From Pantoea sp. Ap-967 (GTDB lineage: Bacteria; Pseudomonadota; Gammaproteobacteria; Pseudomonadales; Pseudomonadaceae), in NCBI RefSeq assembly GCF_011752565.1, contig NZ_VWXK01000013.1:103023-167022 (forward strand): 64,000 bases of DNA, written 5' to 3'. The first letter of the stretch is position 1, and each line of letters begins with the position of its first letter. Of this stretch, positions 15,281 through 24,264 are shown piece by piece. The translations under genes and the position numbers were made by a program. The notes under the pieces are model-generated. The model was not told where the DNA came from. It did no database searches and saw only the letters and a list, made by a program, of their open reading frames with translations.

Positions 15281-18100
15281 TCACTCACGCCCAGCGGTGC
15301 TTGCCTCGGGACGTGCCTCGGTAACCGTTGGCAGCCATTGCAGTTGCGTGGGGGTTCGGGTGAAGCTGGCCAGGTTCTGCGGCTCGCCCGGGTCGCACGC
15401 CAACCACAACGCCGGGGCCTGGCGCATGGCCGCCCACCTGGCCGACAGTTGCGCCTTGCTGCGCTCGCCAAGCACGCTGCTCATGCGCTGAACGCTGTTG
15501 TAGCCGTGCTCACCGATGACCATTTCTGCCCAGTAGCGATCGGCCAAAACATTCGCGCTCTGGACGCGGGCGTTGAGGTTGGCCACCACGGCGCCGCGCA
15601 GTTTGCCCAGCGACTGCTCGTCAAGCTGGGCGATGCGCTGTTCCACATTGTCGAGAAAGGCCTGCATGCGGCGGCGGATCTCGTCGCTGCGGTAGGCGCT
15701 CGATTGCACGGTCAGCCGTAACCCCGGGCGGCGCCAATCCGGGTGGGCTTCGGTGAAAACCAAGTAGCCGGTCTGCTGTTCTGTGCGCAGCGTTTGGTAG
15801 AACGGCGTACGAATCAGTTGCGCCAGCAGCAGGCTATCTGCCTGGGTTTCAAGCCCCTCGCCGGGCAGCGGCCAGAGCAAGGTCAGCCCGCTGTCGCGGC
15901 TGGTGCTCTCGGTGCGGGCCAGGGGCAAACCTGCGGCCAATTGCCGGTTGCGGGTAAAAGGAACCTGTGCGGCGGCAACCCGTGGGTGCAGCCGGCTTTC
16001 CAGCAACTGGCCGATGGCCTCGGCATCGTGCGCCGCCAGGTTGCCGACGGCCATGGCGTCCACATGCAATTGGCTCAGCCATTGGAGGCGCCATTGGCGA
16101 AACTCGGCGAGGGTGACCTGACTCAGCGCCTTGAGGCTTTCAGCAGGCAGCCAGTTGCCAGGGGACAGAATGAGCTGCACCGAACTGTCCATGGCTGCAG
16201 CCGGGGTCGAAGGGCTCTGCGGCTGCCAGTACTCCCGGGCTCGGCCAACCACCCGGTCGAAACTTGCGGCGTCGACCTCGGTATCGGCCAGCACTGCGAG
16301 CATGCTTTCGAGCAACAGCGGCTGGCGCTGGCGCAGGCCGTCCAGGCGCAGCATCAAGCCTCCATCGTCGATGTCGACAGTGCCTTGCAAACCCGCGCCA
16401 CGGGCGTCGCGCAAGGTATTCTGCAGCCGGTCCTGCGCCCACAGCACGTAGAGGCTCAGGTAAACATATTCGGCCGCAGAGTCCGCAGCGGGCGTGCGCA
16501 GCGACAACCGCCAGGAGGCACGAGGAGCCTCGAAGCGCTGTTCAGGCGCGTGCCAAAGGCGCAGCCCAGGGGTGTCGATCAACTGGCGCGGGGCATGCTC
16601 GGCCAGGGGCAACAGCGTGAAGTCGTCGGCCACATAGGGGTTGGCTGGCGGCAACGCCAGCTCGCTCACCGGCTGGGCTGTGGGCCAGTCTGGCAGGCGT
16701 GCCAATGTGTAGGGCACGTTCATCCATGGCGTTGCCGTATCCGTCTGCGCCTCGGGCGATATCCAGACGCGCAGCAGGTTGTTCGGCGTCAGTGCTGCAA
16801 GCAGCGTGGCGGCCGGGCGCACGTCACTGTCGCTACGCCGGTAAGGGCCGAACAACCAGTCCTGCAGTGGGTAAGCCTTGCTGTTCTCGGCAATTTCGCG
16901 CACCAGTTGCAGCGGCTGGCGCGGCTGGAATTCGGCGAAGCGTTGCGCAGCCAGTTGGGCGTCCTGGCGCAACCGCCAAGGTTCCAGGCCCTGCTGGCGA
17001 ATCAGATCGAGGTAGGCGAAGACGCTGGCCTGAACACGGTCAAGATCGGCGCGGGTGTGTAGCCCAAGGTCGATTTCAATCCCCAGCAATGCTTGCTGAT
17101 GCTGGTGCAGCATCCAGTGAACGCCAACACCGCGAGCCAGCCCGGCCTTGCGCAAGGCGTCCTGCAAGCTGCCCGGCCCGCGTGCGGTGATCTGCGAAAG
17201 CACCACTGCCGTGTCTGGCGCCGCCGGTGCATTTCGATTGACGGGGAAGACAAACAACAGGCGCTGGGTTGGCTTGATCGGCTTCACGTTCAAGGTGGCC
17301 GGCAGCAAGCCCGGCGTCACCAGGTCAGCACTCGCCGAAGTCGCTGCCACCGAGCCTTGCGGGAGCTGGGCGAAGCTCTTGCTGGCCATCGCCTGCAAGG
17401 CATCAAGCGACTGCGGGCCGCTGAGCACCAGTTGCATGTTCAGGCTGCTGTAGTGCTCACGGGTGAACGCCGCTACCCGCTCGCGCAGACGCGCTGGGTC
17501 ACCGCCCAAGGTCTGCAGGTTACCGATATGAAATGCCGCCATCGCGTGACGAGGGTTGAGGCTTTGGCCAAGCGCCTCGCCTACGCGCACCCCCTCCCAG
17601 TCAGCACGCAGGTGGAACTCGGCATCCACCGCATTGCGCTCACGGTCGACATAACGCGGGTCGAACAGCGGCGTCGAGAGGGTGGCACCCAGGCGATCCA
17701 GCGCCTCGGGCAAGGCGTTGGCGGGTACAGAGAAGTAGTAGTCGGTACTGTACAGGCTGGTGGTGGCGTTGAAGTTGCCACCTACCCTGCCCATGAACCC
17801 GCTGTAGCCATTGGGATCCGGGAACGGTTTGCTGCCGAGAAACACCAGGTGCTCGGTCAAGTGCGCCAGGCCAGGCAGGTCGGCGGGGTCGGCGGCGGCT
17901 CCGGTGGCCACCGCAACGTTCGCGGCGGCGTGGGTGGCGCCCGGGTCGTGGATGACCAGGACAGGTAAGCGGTTGGGTAACTGGAAACTGCGATACTGGT
18001 GTGGGTCCTTGGGCGAGACGATCAACGCCGTCGCCATCGAGGTGCAAGGTAACAGTGCTGCCATCAACAATGTTGGCAGACGAAAGCTGGGCAAGGCCAT
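15281..18100 (-). CDS. M16-family zinc metalloprotease (pitrilysin/PqqF-like), periplasmic
   Basis: A 939-residue insulinase-type protease with a signal peptide (hydrophobic residues 9-25). The inverted zinc motif H80-L-T-E83-H84 and distal Glu161 (AVDAEFHL) are complete and spaced as in active M16A enzymes. Four tandem M16 repeats fit the length. Signature blocks HLVFLGSKPFPDPNGYSGF and GGNFNATTS are conserved. No pqq genes are adjacent, so a role as PqqF is unproven; secreted protease III-like peptide degradation is at least as likely. Confidence 0.82.
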   Translation of the reverse strand: MALPSFRLPTLLMAALLPCTSMATALIVSPKDPHQYRSFQLPNRLPVLVIHDPGATHAAANVAVATGAAADPADLPGLAHLTEHLVFLGSKPFPDPNGYSGFMGRVGGNFNATTSLYSTDYYFSVPANALPEALDRLGATLSTPLFDPRYVDRERNAVDAEFHLRADWEGVRVGEALGQSLNPRHAMAAFHIGNLQTLGGDPARLRERVAAFTREHYSSLNMQLVLSGPQSLDALQAMASKSFAQLPQGSVAATSASADLVTPGLLPATLNVKPIKPTQRLLFVFPVNRNAPAAPDTAVVLSQITARGPGSLQDALRKAGLARGVGVHWMLHQHQQALLGIEIDLGLHTRADLDRVQASVFAYLDLIRQQGLEPWRLRQDAQLAAQRFAEFQPRQPLQLVREIAENSKAYPLQDWLFGPYRRSDSDVRPAATLLAALTPNNLLRVWISPEAQTDTATPWMNVPYTLARLPDWPTAQPVSELALPPANPYVADDFTLLPLAEHAPRQLIDTPGLRLWHAPEQRFEAPRASWRLSLRTPAADSAAEYVYLSLYVLWAQDRLQNTLRDARGAGLQGTVDIDDGGLMLRLDGLRQRQPLLLESMLAVLADTEVDAASFDRVVGRAREYWQPQSPSTPAAAMDSSVQLILSPGNWLPAESLKALSQVTLAEFRQWRLQWLSQLHVDAMAVGNLAAHDAEAIGQLLESRLHPRVAAAQVPFTRNRQLAAGLPLARTESTSRDSGLTLLWPLPGEGLETQADSLLLAQLIRTPFYQTLRTEQQTGYLVFTEAHPDWRRPGLRLTVQSSAYRSDEIRRRMQAFLDNVEQRIAQLDEQSLGKLRGAVVANLNARVQSANVLADRYWAEMVIGEHGYNSVQRMSSVLGERSKAQLSARWAAMRQAPALWLACDPGEPQNLASFTRTPTQLQWLPTVTEARPEASTAGRE

Positions 18101-18188
18101 TCAACGCATCCATTCGAGTCAGAAACCTGTCAGTCCTGACAGGTATAAATGCGCCATGTTACAGAATGGCTTGCCGCACATGAAGCCA

Positions 18189-19385
18189 TCAGGCCGGCGC
18201 CACTGCCCGGTTGGCCCGCAGCCTGATGGCCATGTAGCTCAGCGCAGAGCCGATACCCGCAGCGGCAATCACCAGGCACATCGGCCGCGGTGAATCATGG
18301 GCCAGGCTTCCCACCCAGGCACTGAACGCGGCGCCCAGGGCGAATTGGGCCGACACCGCAAGCCCAGCTGCAGCGCCTGCGTTTGCAGGGAAGCGCTTGA
18401 GCAAGCTGGCCACACAGTTCGCCCCCATCAGCCCCGTGACGCTGACGTACAGGATCACCAACCCGACGATGCCCCAGAGCGTCACCGACTCGCGGCTGCC
18501 AAGCACCAGCAGGCCCACGGCGGACAACCCCGCGAACAGTGCCCCGACGCCCAGCATGCGCAGGGCGCCGAGCCGGCTGACCAAGCGGGCGTTGGCCACG
18601 GTCATGATGATGACGCCGCCAATATTCAGGGCGAACAACCAACCATAGCCATGGGGCGAGACGCCAAAGTAGCCGATGTAAACGTAGGGGGACGCCGTGA
18701 TGAAGGCGAACATGCCACCAAACGAAAGCCCCATGCACAGAATGTAGGCGATGGCCGTCGGGTCGCTCGCGATGCGCCAGTAACCCATCAGCGCAGCGAC
18801 GAGCGACTGGCTGCGATTGTCGGGGTGATGCGTCTCGCGGATGCTGAACACACAGGCGAGCAGGCAGATGGCCGCGAACCCGAACAGCGCGGCAAATATC
18901 ACCCGCCAACCCTCGATCAGCATCAGGAAGCTACCGGCCAGCGGCGCCACGAGCGTAGCGAGCATGGTAACCAGATGCATCAAGGACAAGGTTTTCGCAG
19001 CGTCGCCCAGGGAGAACAGGTCCCTGACGATGGTACGCGCCAGCACCGAAGCTGCAGCCCCGCCCAGCGCCTGAAGGAAGCGCCAGGCGATCAGTTGCTC
19101 CACGGAGCCTGCCAGCATGCAACCCACCGACGCCACCAGGTACAGCACCATGCCCCCCAGCAGCAAGGGCTTGCGCCCGTAACGGTCCGACAGTGGGCCG
19201 TAGAACAGCATGCCAATGCACAATCCCGCCAGGAACACGCCAATGGTCATCTGCACGCTGGCCGCACTGGCGTTCAAGTCCTCGGCAATGGATGGCAGGC
19301 TGGGCAGGTAGGTGTCTATCGATAACGGTGCAAATGCCACCAGGGCGGCCAGCACTATGATCAGGCGTCGCGGGTTGTCCAGCAT
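18189..19385 (-). CDS. Bcr/CflA-family MFS drug efflux transporter
   Basis: A 398-residue, 12-helix transporter of the DHA1 Bcr/CflA group: FAPLSIDTYLPSLPSIAEDLNAS at residues 17-39, GMLFYGPLSDRYGRKPLLLGG, and FLQALGGAAASVLARTIVRDL. It lies directly downstream of hpaR on the same strand. An 88-bp gap holds a sequence shared with the hpaG1 promoter, so HpaR probably controls it. It may export aromatic acids or toxic intermediates. Confidence 0.85.
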   Translation of the reverse strand: MLDNPRRLIIVLAALVAFAPLSIDTYLPSLPSIAEDLNASAASVQMTIGVFLAGLCIGMLFYGPLSDRYGRKPLLLGGMVLYLVASVGCMLAGSVEQLIAWRFLQALGGAAASVLARTIVRDLFSLGDAAKTLSLMHLVTMLATLVAPLAGSFLMLIEGWRVIFAALFGFAAICLLACVFSIRETHHPDNRSQSLVAALMGYWRIASDPTAIAYILCMGLSFGGMFAFITASPYVYIGYFGVSPHGYGWLFALNIGGVIIMTVANARLVSRLGALRMLGVGALFAGLSAVGLLVLGSRESVTLWGIVGLVILYVSVTGLMGANCVASLLKRFPANAGAAAGLAVSAQFALGAAFSAWVGSLAHDSPRPMCLVIAAAGIGSALSYMAIRLRANRAVAPA

Positions 19386-19420
19386 GTGTGCTCCACTGCG
19401 AGTTCAAAGGTCGAGGAAAA

Positions 19421-19440
19421 CGATAACATCTTAACGTTAT
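19421..19440 (-). promoter_or_regulatory. candidate HpaR operator upstream of the MFS gene
   Basis: On the minus strand this 20-bp site begins ATAACGTTAA and matches 16 of 20 positions with 21109-21128 before hpaG1. It also has ATAAC-N8-GTTAT symmetry. MarR proteins bind such imperfect palindromes. It is inferred from shared sequence, not from a known matrix. Confidence 0.5.
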
Positions 19441-19472
19441 GCGGGCACTTACTGCCTGCAGGCACCGTGACC

Positions 19473-19895
19473 CTAAGGCTCGATGCGCTTGAGGTCGTTG
19501 AGCAAGGCGATGAGCTGTTCCATTTTTTCCTGGCCGAATTGCGCGTGGATCCGCTGGTAGTTTTTCTCCATGTCACCGCTCATGGCCGCAAACAGCGCCT
19601 GCCCGCGCTCACTCAAACTCACGAAGACCCGGCGCTGGTCCTGCTGGGATTTCTGCCGCAGCACGATGCCATCGCGCTCCAGCCGGCTGAGCACACCGCT
19701 CATGCTGGGTTTCAGGATGCAGGCCTGTTGCGCCAGTTGATGGCTCTCCAACTCGCCCTGCTGGCTGAGAATCCGAATTACCCGCCATTGCTGTTCGGTG
19801 AGGTCATGCTCATTGAGCGATGGCCTGAAAAATGCCATCGCCGCTTCCCTGGCCTGCAGAAGTGTCAATGTCAGTGAAGGTCTAGGTTTAGCCAT
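19473..19895 (-). CDS. hpaR: homoprotocatechuate operon repressor, MarR family
   Basis: A 140-residue MarR-type winged-helix protein: RPSLNEHDLTEQQWRVIRIL, then ILKPSMSGVLSRLERDGIV as recognition helix and RVFVSLSERGQALF as wing. This pattern is characteristic of HpaR/HpcR, which represses the homoprotocatechuate degradation genes and releases DNA on binding the pathway aromatic acids. The adjacent hpa operon supports the assignment. It is transcribed away from the degradation genes. Confidence 0.9.
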   Translation of the reverse strand: MAKPRPSLTLTLLQAREAAMAFFRPSLNEHDLTEQQWRVIRILSQQGELESHQLAQQACILKPSMSGVLSRLERDGIVLRQKSQQDQRRVFVSLSERGQALFAAMSGDMEKNYQRIHAQFGQEKMEQLIALLNDLKRIEP

Positions 19896-20092
19896 GATCC
19901 AACCATGTCAATTAAACGAAACGGCAGCTGGGAAGCATGCCGCCGTAGGTTTGGCGAAGGCCCTGCCAGCGTGGGCAGAACCCATGAAAAGTACAATTTC
20001 TCCCACGAAAACCTCATTTTCCAGCGCCGGCGAAGCTGCCACCATCGGGCTACAACAATCAAGATGGCCGGAGCCCTTCAACCGTGTCCAGA

Positions 20093-20998
20093 TCAACTCA
20101 GCCCCGCGTGGCGCTGCCGATAGTCGCCAGGCGTCAAGCCGGCATAGCGCTGGAAGAATCGGCTGAAATAAGCCGGGTCCTTGAAGCCAAGCTGGTAGCA
20201 GACTTCGTTTGCCGAACTGCCACTGAACAGCAGCAGCCGTTTGGCTTCCTGCATCAGCCGCTCCTGGATCAGGCGCTTGGAAGGCAGGTCGGCAATGCGC
20301 CGGCACACATCGTTGAGCCTCGGCTCGGTCACACCAATGCCCGCCGCGTAGCGAGACAACGGCCAGTGCTCCCGGTAGTGCGCCTCGATCAGCTCGTTGA
20401 AGCGGTGGAATATCTTCAGGTCCTCGCGCCGCGCCGGGGTCGCTTTCGCGGAATGGGAGCACAGCCGCAGAAGGCTGATCATGATCAGCCGGGTCAGGTT
20501 CTCCAGGGCGGCGCCGCGCCCCACCCGCTGTTCGGCTATCTCATAGCTCAGTTCTTCGAACAACAGCTCAACGCGCCGCGCCTCGGCCTGGTAGATCGGC
20601 GCAAGGCCAGACAACGCCACGCAGGCCGGCGCCACCTGAAGCCCCGACGCCACCAGGCTACCGTCGGCCTCAAGCAATTGCCAGACCAGCTGCTGGCGCA
20701 CGGTCAGCACATGCCCGTCGCTGTCGGCCTCGGTGACGAAGGAATGCGCGACCGTCGGCGGCGTCAGGAAAAACATCGGGCCGGCCTCGATGTACTGCTG
20801 GTCATCCAGGTACACCCGCACGGTGCCGGTCTTCACGTAATGAACCTGGAAAAACCGGTCGTGCCGGTGAACCGGCATGTTGCGCCCGAAGAACCCGGCC
20901 AGGTTGCCCAGGCGGTCGTAATGAACCTCGCTGTCGCTGTAGCGCTGGTCGTAGACCTGGCCAATGTTGATATTCGGGATGGGTTGCCGATCGCTCAT
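20093..20998 (-). CDS. hpaA: 4-hydroxyphenylacetate catabolism activator, AraC family
   Basis: A 301-residue regulator with an N-terminal cupin-like sensor (HRHDRFFQVHYVKTGTVRVYLD) and a C-terminal AraC double helix-turn-helix (IGVTEPRLNDVCRRIADLPSKRLI, GFKDPAYFSRFFQRYAGLTPGDYR). HpaA activates 4-hydroxyphenylacetate genes. The ATG at 20998 (MSDRQPIPNIN) is the likely start; the frame begins at a TTG at 21028. It is divergent from hpaG1 over ~177 bp. Its known targets, hpaBC, are outside the window. Confidence 0.9.
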   Translation of the reverse strand: MSDRQPIPNINIGQVYDQRYSDSEVHYDRLGNLAGFFGRNMPVHRHDRFFQVHYVKTGTVRVYLDDQQYIEAGPMFFLTPPTVAHSFVTEADSDGHVLTVRQQLVWQLLEADGSLVASGLQVAPACVALSGLAPIYQAEARRVELLFEELSYEIAEQRVGRGAALENLTRLIMISLLRLCSHSAKATPARREDLKIFHRFNELIEAHYREHWPLSRYAAGIGVTEPRLNDVCRRIADLPSKRLIQERLMQEAKRLLLFSGSSANEVCYQLGFKDPAYFSRFFQRYAGLTPGDYRQRHAGLS

Positions 20999-21093
20999 CA
21001 AGGCGTACTCATTGTTGTCATCGTCCAAGCGGGCCGCCCGGCCTATGTTGCACCGGCCAGAACAGCAGCGCCACGCATGAGTGCTTGACGATC

Positions 21094-21128
21094 GTTAACA
21101 TATTAAATATAACGTTAACACATTAACG
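21094..21128. promoter_or_regulatory. hpaA-hpaG1 intergenic operator cluster
   Basis: An AT-rich island in GC-rich DNA. It has GTTAAC at 21094-21099 and at 21114-21119, the palindromic TTAACATATTAA, and the 20-bp motif 21109-21128 shared with the site at 19421-19440. It sits 46-80 bp before the hpaG1 ATG, where the operon promoter is expected, so it is the best candidate for HpaR repression. Confidence 0.55.
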
Positions 21129-21174
21129 AATTGCCGGTAAGGCTTTTCCGCCCTACCACTGCCAGGAGAGAAGC

Positions 21175-21846
21175 ATGAGCCATGCCTTGCATGACGCTGC
21201 GAACGGCACCTTGTTTGGCGTTGCGCTGAACTACAACGGTCTGCTGCAGCAACGTCTCACCGAATTTGAACAGCCACCTTACAAACAGGCGCCGGTCAAG
21301 CCGGTGCTGTTCATCAAGACCCCGAACACCCGTAACGCCCATGGCGCCGATGTCATCCAGCCTGCCGGCGAGCGCCTGCAACCCGGCCCTGCGCTGGGCG
21401 TGGTGATCGGCAAGGACGCCAGCCGGGTGAGCGCCGCCGAGGCCCTGGCCCATGTGGCCGGCTACACCATCGTCAACGAATACAGCCTGCCCGAAGACAG
21501 CTACTACCGCCCTGCCGTCAAGGCCAAGTGCCGCGACGGGTTCTGCGCGATCGGGCCAGAACTGGTCCCCGCCGATGCAGTGAAAGACCCTCATCAGTTG
21601 ACCTTGAAGCTCTACGTCAACGGCAACGTCGTGCAGGAAAACACCACGGCCAATTTCGTGCGCAGCATCCCGCAGCTGATCGCCGAGCTGAGCGAGTTCA
21701 TGACCCTGCACGCCGGTGACGTGCTGATCACAGGCACCCCCGAGGGCCGTGTCGATGTGCAGCCTGGCGACTTCGTCGAGGTGGAGATCACCGGCTTGGG
21801 CCGTTTGGCAAATACCATCGTGGCTGACACAGAGGGCCAAGCATGA
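21175..21846 (+). CDS. hpaG1: homoprotocatechuate degradation FAH-fold subunit (OPET decarboxylase/HHDD isomerase, part 1)
   Basis: A 223-residue fumarylacetoacetase-fold protein that matches one half of the bifunctional HpaG/HpcE enzyme. Signatures are PVLFIKTPNTRNAHG, VVIGKDASRVSAAEAL, GYTIVNEYSLPE and ITGTPEGR near the end. With HpaG2 it catalyses decarboxylation of 5-oxopent-3-ene-1,2,5-tricarboxylate and isomerisation of 2-hydroxyhepta-2,4-dienedioate. First gene of the degradation operon; its stop overlaps the next start (ATGA). Confidence 0.9.
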   Translation: MSHALHDAANGTLFGVALNYNGLLQQRLTEFEQPPYKQAPVKPVLFIKTPNTRNAHGADVIQPAGERLQPGPALGVVIGKDASRVSAAEALAHVAGYTIVNEYSLPEDSYYRPAVKAKCRDGFCAIGPELVPADAVKDPHQLTLKLYVNGNVVQENTTANFVRSIPQLIAELSEFMTLHAGDVLITGTPEGRVDVQPGDFVEVEITGLGRLANTIVADTEGQA

Positions 21847-22610
21847 AACACGCGCGCATTCGCTATGAGGGCAGCGTCCAGGCTGTCACCGTCGAAGACA
21901 ACAGTGCCGTTCGCCTCAACGACGGCCGGCTTGTCGCCGCCGACCAGGTCGAGTGGCTGCCACCTGCCAACGGCAGCATGTTCGCCCTGGGCCTGAACTA
22001 CGCCGACCACGCCCGGGAACTGGCCTTCGCACCGCCCACCGAGCCCCTGGCCTTCATCAAGTCGCCGGGCACCTACACCGGCCACAACCAGGTTACCTGG
22101 CGCCCGGACAACGTCGAATACATGCACTACGAGTGCGAGCTGGTGGCCGTCATCGGCAAGCCGGCCAAGAACGTCAAGCGTGAAAACGCCCTGGACTACG
22201 TCGCCGGCTACACCGTGTGCAACGACTACGCCATCCGCGACTACCTGGAAAACTACTACCGCCCCAACCTGCGGGTAAAAAACCGCGACGCCACCACCCC
22301 GGTCGGCCCATGGATCGTCGACGCCGCCGATGTGCCGGACGTCAGCAACCTGAAGCTGCGTACCTGGATCAACGGTGAGCTGAAGCAGGAAGGCACCACC
22401 GCGGACATGATCTTCGACATCCCGCACCTGATCGAATACTTCTCAAGCTTCATGACCCTGCAACCGGGCGACATGATCGCCACCGGCACCCCAGAGGGCC
22501 TGGCCGACGTGGTGCCGGGCGATGAAGTGGTGGTGGAAGTGGAAGGTGTCGGCCGCCTGGTCAACCGTATCGTCAGCGAAGCTGACTTCTTCAAGAACAA
22601 CAAGGCATGA
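21843..22610 (+). CDS. hpaG2: homoprotocatechuate degradation FAH-fold subunit (OPET decarboxylase/HHDD isomerase, part 2)
   Basis: A 255-residue FAH-fold partner of the previous gene, carrying the metal-binding acidic residues (HYECELVAVIGK near residues 97-108, then RVKNRDATTPVGPW) and ATGTPEGLADV. In E. coli the two halves are fused as one polypeptide; here they are separate genes coupled by a 4-base overlap. It also overlaps hpaE by 4 bases. Confidence 0.9.
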   Translation: MKHARIRYEGSVQAVTVEDNSAVRLNDGRLVAADQVEWLPPANGSMFALGLNYADHARELAFAPPTEPLAFIKSPGTYTGHNQVTWRPDNVEYMHYECELVAVIGKPAKNVKRENALDYVAGYTVCNDYAIRDYLENYYRPNLRVKNRDATTPVGPWIVDAADVPDVSNLKLRTWINGELKQEGTTADMIFDIPHLIEYFSSFMTLQPGDMIATGTPEGLADVVPGDEVVVEVEGVGRLVNRIVSEADFFKNNKA

Positions 22611-24076
22611 GCAGCATGATCAAGCATTGGATCAACGGCCGTGAGGTCGAAAGCAAAGACACCTTCGTCAACTACAACCCGGCCACCGGCGATGCCATCT
22701 GCGAAGTCGCCAGCGGCGGCGCCGAGGAAGTCGCCCAGGCCGTGGCTGCGGCCAAGGAAGCCTTCCCCAAGTGGGCCAACACGCCCGCCAAGGAACGCGC
22801 CCGCCTGATGCGCAAACTGGGTGAGCTGATCGACCAGAACGTGCCGAAGCTGGCCGAACTGGAAACCCTCGACACCGGCCTGCCGATCCACCAGACCAAG
22901 AACGTGTTGATTCCGCGCGCCTCGCACAACTTCGACTTCTTCGCCGAAGTGTGCACCCGCATGGACGGCCACAGCTACCCGGTCGACGACCAGATGCTCA
23001 ACTACACCCTGTACCAGCCGGTGGGCGTGTGTGGCCTGGTATCGCCGTGGAACGTGCCGTTCATGACCGCCACCTGGAAGACCGCGCCATGCCTGGCCCT
23101 GGGCAACACCGCGGTACTGAAGATGAGCGAGCTGTCGCCGCTGACCGCCAACGAGCTGGGCCGCCTGGCGGTCGAGGCCGGCATTCCCAATGGTGTGCTC
23201 AACGTGATCCAGGGCTACGGCGCCACCGCTGGCGACGCCTTGGTGCGCCACCCGGATGTGCGTGCGATCTCGTTTACCGGCGGCACCGCCACCGGGCGCA
23301 AGATCATGCAGACCGCTGGCCTGAAGAAATACTCGATGGAGCTGGGCGGCAAGTCGCCGGTGCTGATCTTCGAAGATGCCGACCTCGATCGCGCCCTGGA
23401 CGCTGCGCTGTTCACCATTTTCTCGCTCAATGGCGAGCGCTGCACCGCCGGCAGCCGCATCTTCATCCAGGAGAGCGTATACCCACAGTTCGTCGCCGAA
23501 TTCGCCGCCCGCGCCAAGCGCCTGATCGTCGGTGATCCGACCGACCCGAAGACTCAAGTAGGCTCGATGATCACCCAGGCGCACTACGACAAGGTCACCG
23601 GCTACATCAAGATCGGCATCGAGGAAGGCGCGCGCCTGGTTGCCGGCGGCCTGGAGCGCCCTGCCAACCTGCCGGCGCACCTGGCCAAGGGGCAGTTCAT
23701 CCAGCCCACCGTGTTCGCCGATGTGAACAACAAGATGCGCATCGCCCAGGAAGAAATCTTCGGCCCGGTGGTGTGCCTGATTCCCTTCAAGGACGAAGCC
23801 GAGGCACTGCAACTGGCCAACGACACCGAGTACGGCCTGGCCTCGTACATCTGGACCCAGGACATCGGCAAGGCCCACCGCCTGGCCCGTGGCATCGAGG
23901 CCGGCATGGTGTTCATCAACAGCCAGAACGTGCGCGACCTGCGCCAGCCGTTCGGCGGCGTGAAAGGCTCGGGCACCGGCCGCGAGGGTGGGCAATACAG
24001 CTTCGAAGTGTTCGCCGAAATCAAGAACGTGTGCATTTCCATGGGCAGCCACCATATCCCGCGCTGGGGCGTGTAA
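22607..24076 (+). CDS. hpaE: 5-carboxymethyl-2-hydroxymuconate semialdehyde dehydrogenase
   Basis: A 489-residue NAD-dependent aldehyde dehydrogenase. The general base Glu245 (MELGGKSP) and catalytic Cys279 (NGERCTAGSR) are in place, with SFTGGTATGR for cofactor binding. It oxidises the ring-cleavage semialdehyde to 5-carboxymethyl-2-hydroxymuconate. The first ATG at 22607 overlaps the hpaG2 stop; a second ATG at 22616 is equally close to usual family starts. A REPIN separates it from hpaD. Confidence 0.92.
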   Translation: MSSMIKHWINGREVESKDTFVNYNPATGDAICEVASGGAEEVAQAVAAAKEAFPKWANTPAKERARLMRKLGELIDQNVPKLAELETLDTGLPIHQTKNVLIPRASHNFDFFAEVCTRMDGHSYPVDDQMLNYTLYQPVGVCGLVSPWNVPFMTATWKTAPCLALGNTAVLKMSELSPLTANELGRLAVEAGIPNGVLNVIQGYGATAGDALVRHPDVRAISFTGGTATGRKIMQTAGLKKYSMELGGKSPVLIFEDADLDRALDAALFTIFSLNGERCTAGSRIFIQESVYPQFVAEFAARAKRLIVGDPTDPKTQVGSMITQAHYDKVTGYIKIGIEEGARLVAGGLERPANLPAHLAKGQFIQPTVFADVNNKMRIAQEEIFGPVVCLIPFKDEAEALQLANDTEYGLASYIWTQDIGKAHRLARGIEAGMVFINSQNVRDLRQPFGGVKGSGTGREGGQYSFEVFAEIKNVCISMGSHHIPRWGV

Positions 24077-24116
24077 AGGCCGCTCTCATGGAAAAATCAT
24101 AAATTAAAGGGAATTT

Positions 24117-24205
24117 CTGTAGGAGCGGGCTTGCCCCGCGAATCGGGCGACGCGGTGCGTGGCACCGGCTTTGCCGGTGTTCGCGGGGCAAGCCCGCTCC
24201 TACAG
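24117..24205. repeat. REPIN, type B
   Basis: Inverted copies of CTGTAGGAGCGGGCTTGCCC enclose an inner palindrome (GGCACCGGCTTTGCCGGTG). It is the same class as those at 46553, 52902 and 54442, and sits inside the hpa operon between hpaE and hpaD, where it could lower or stabilise parts of the message. Confidence 0.9.
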
Positions 24206-24264
24206 AGATCGCGGCAACATCCCCGCTCCCACACGATAACAACAACGTCTTAACGGAGGCTTCC

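Noticed and set aside
15743..17062. Long plus-strand frame opposite the M16 protease
   Set aside because: It is antisense to a clear protease gene and has Gln/Arg/Ala-rich composition typical of GC-rich shadow frames.
22256..24055. 599-residue minus-strand frame under hpaG2-hpaE
   Set aside because: Antisense of well-supported hpa genes; no domain pattern.
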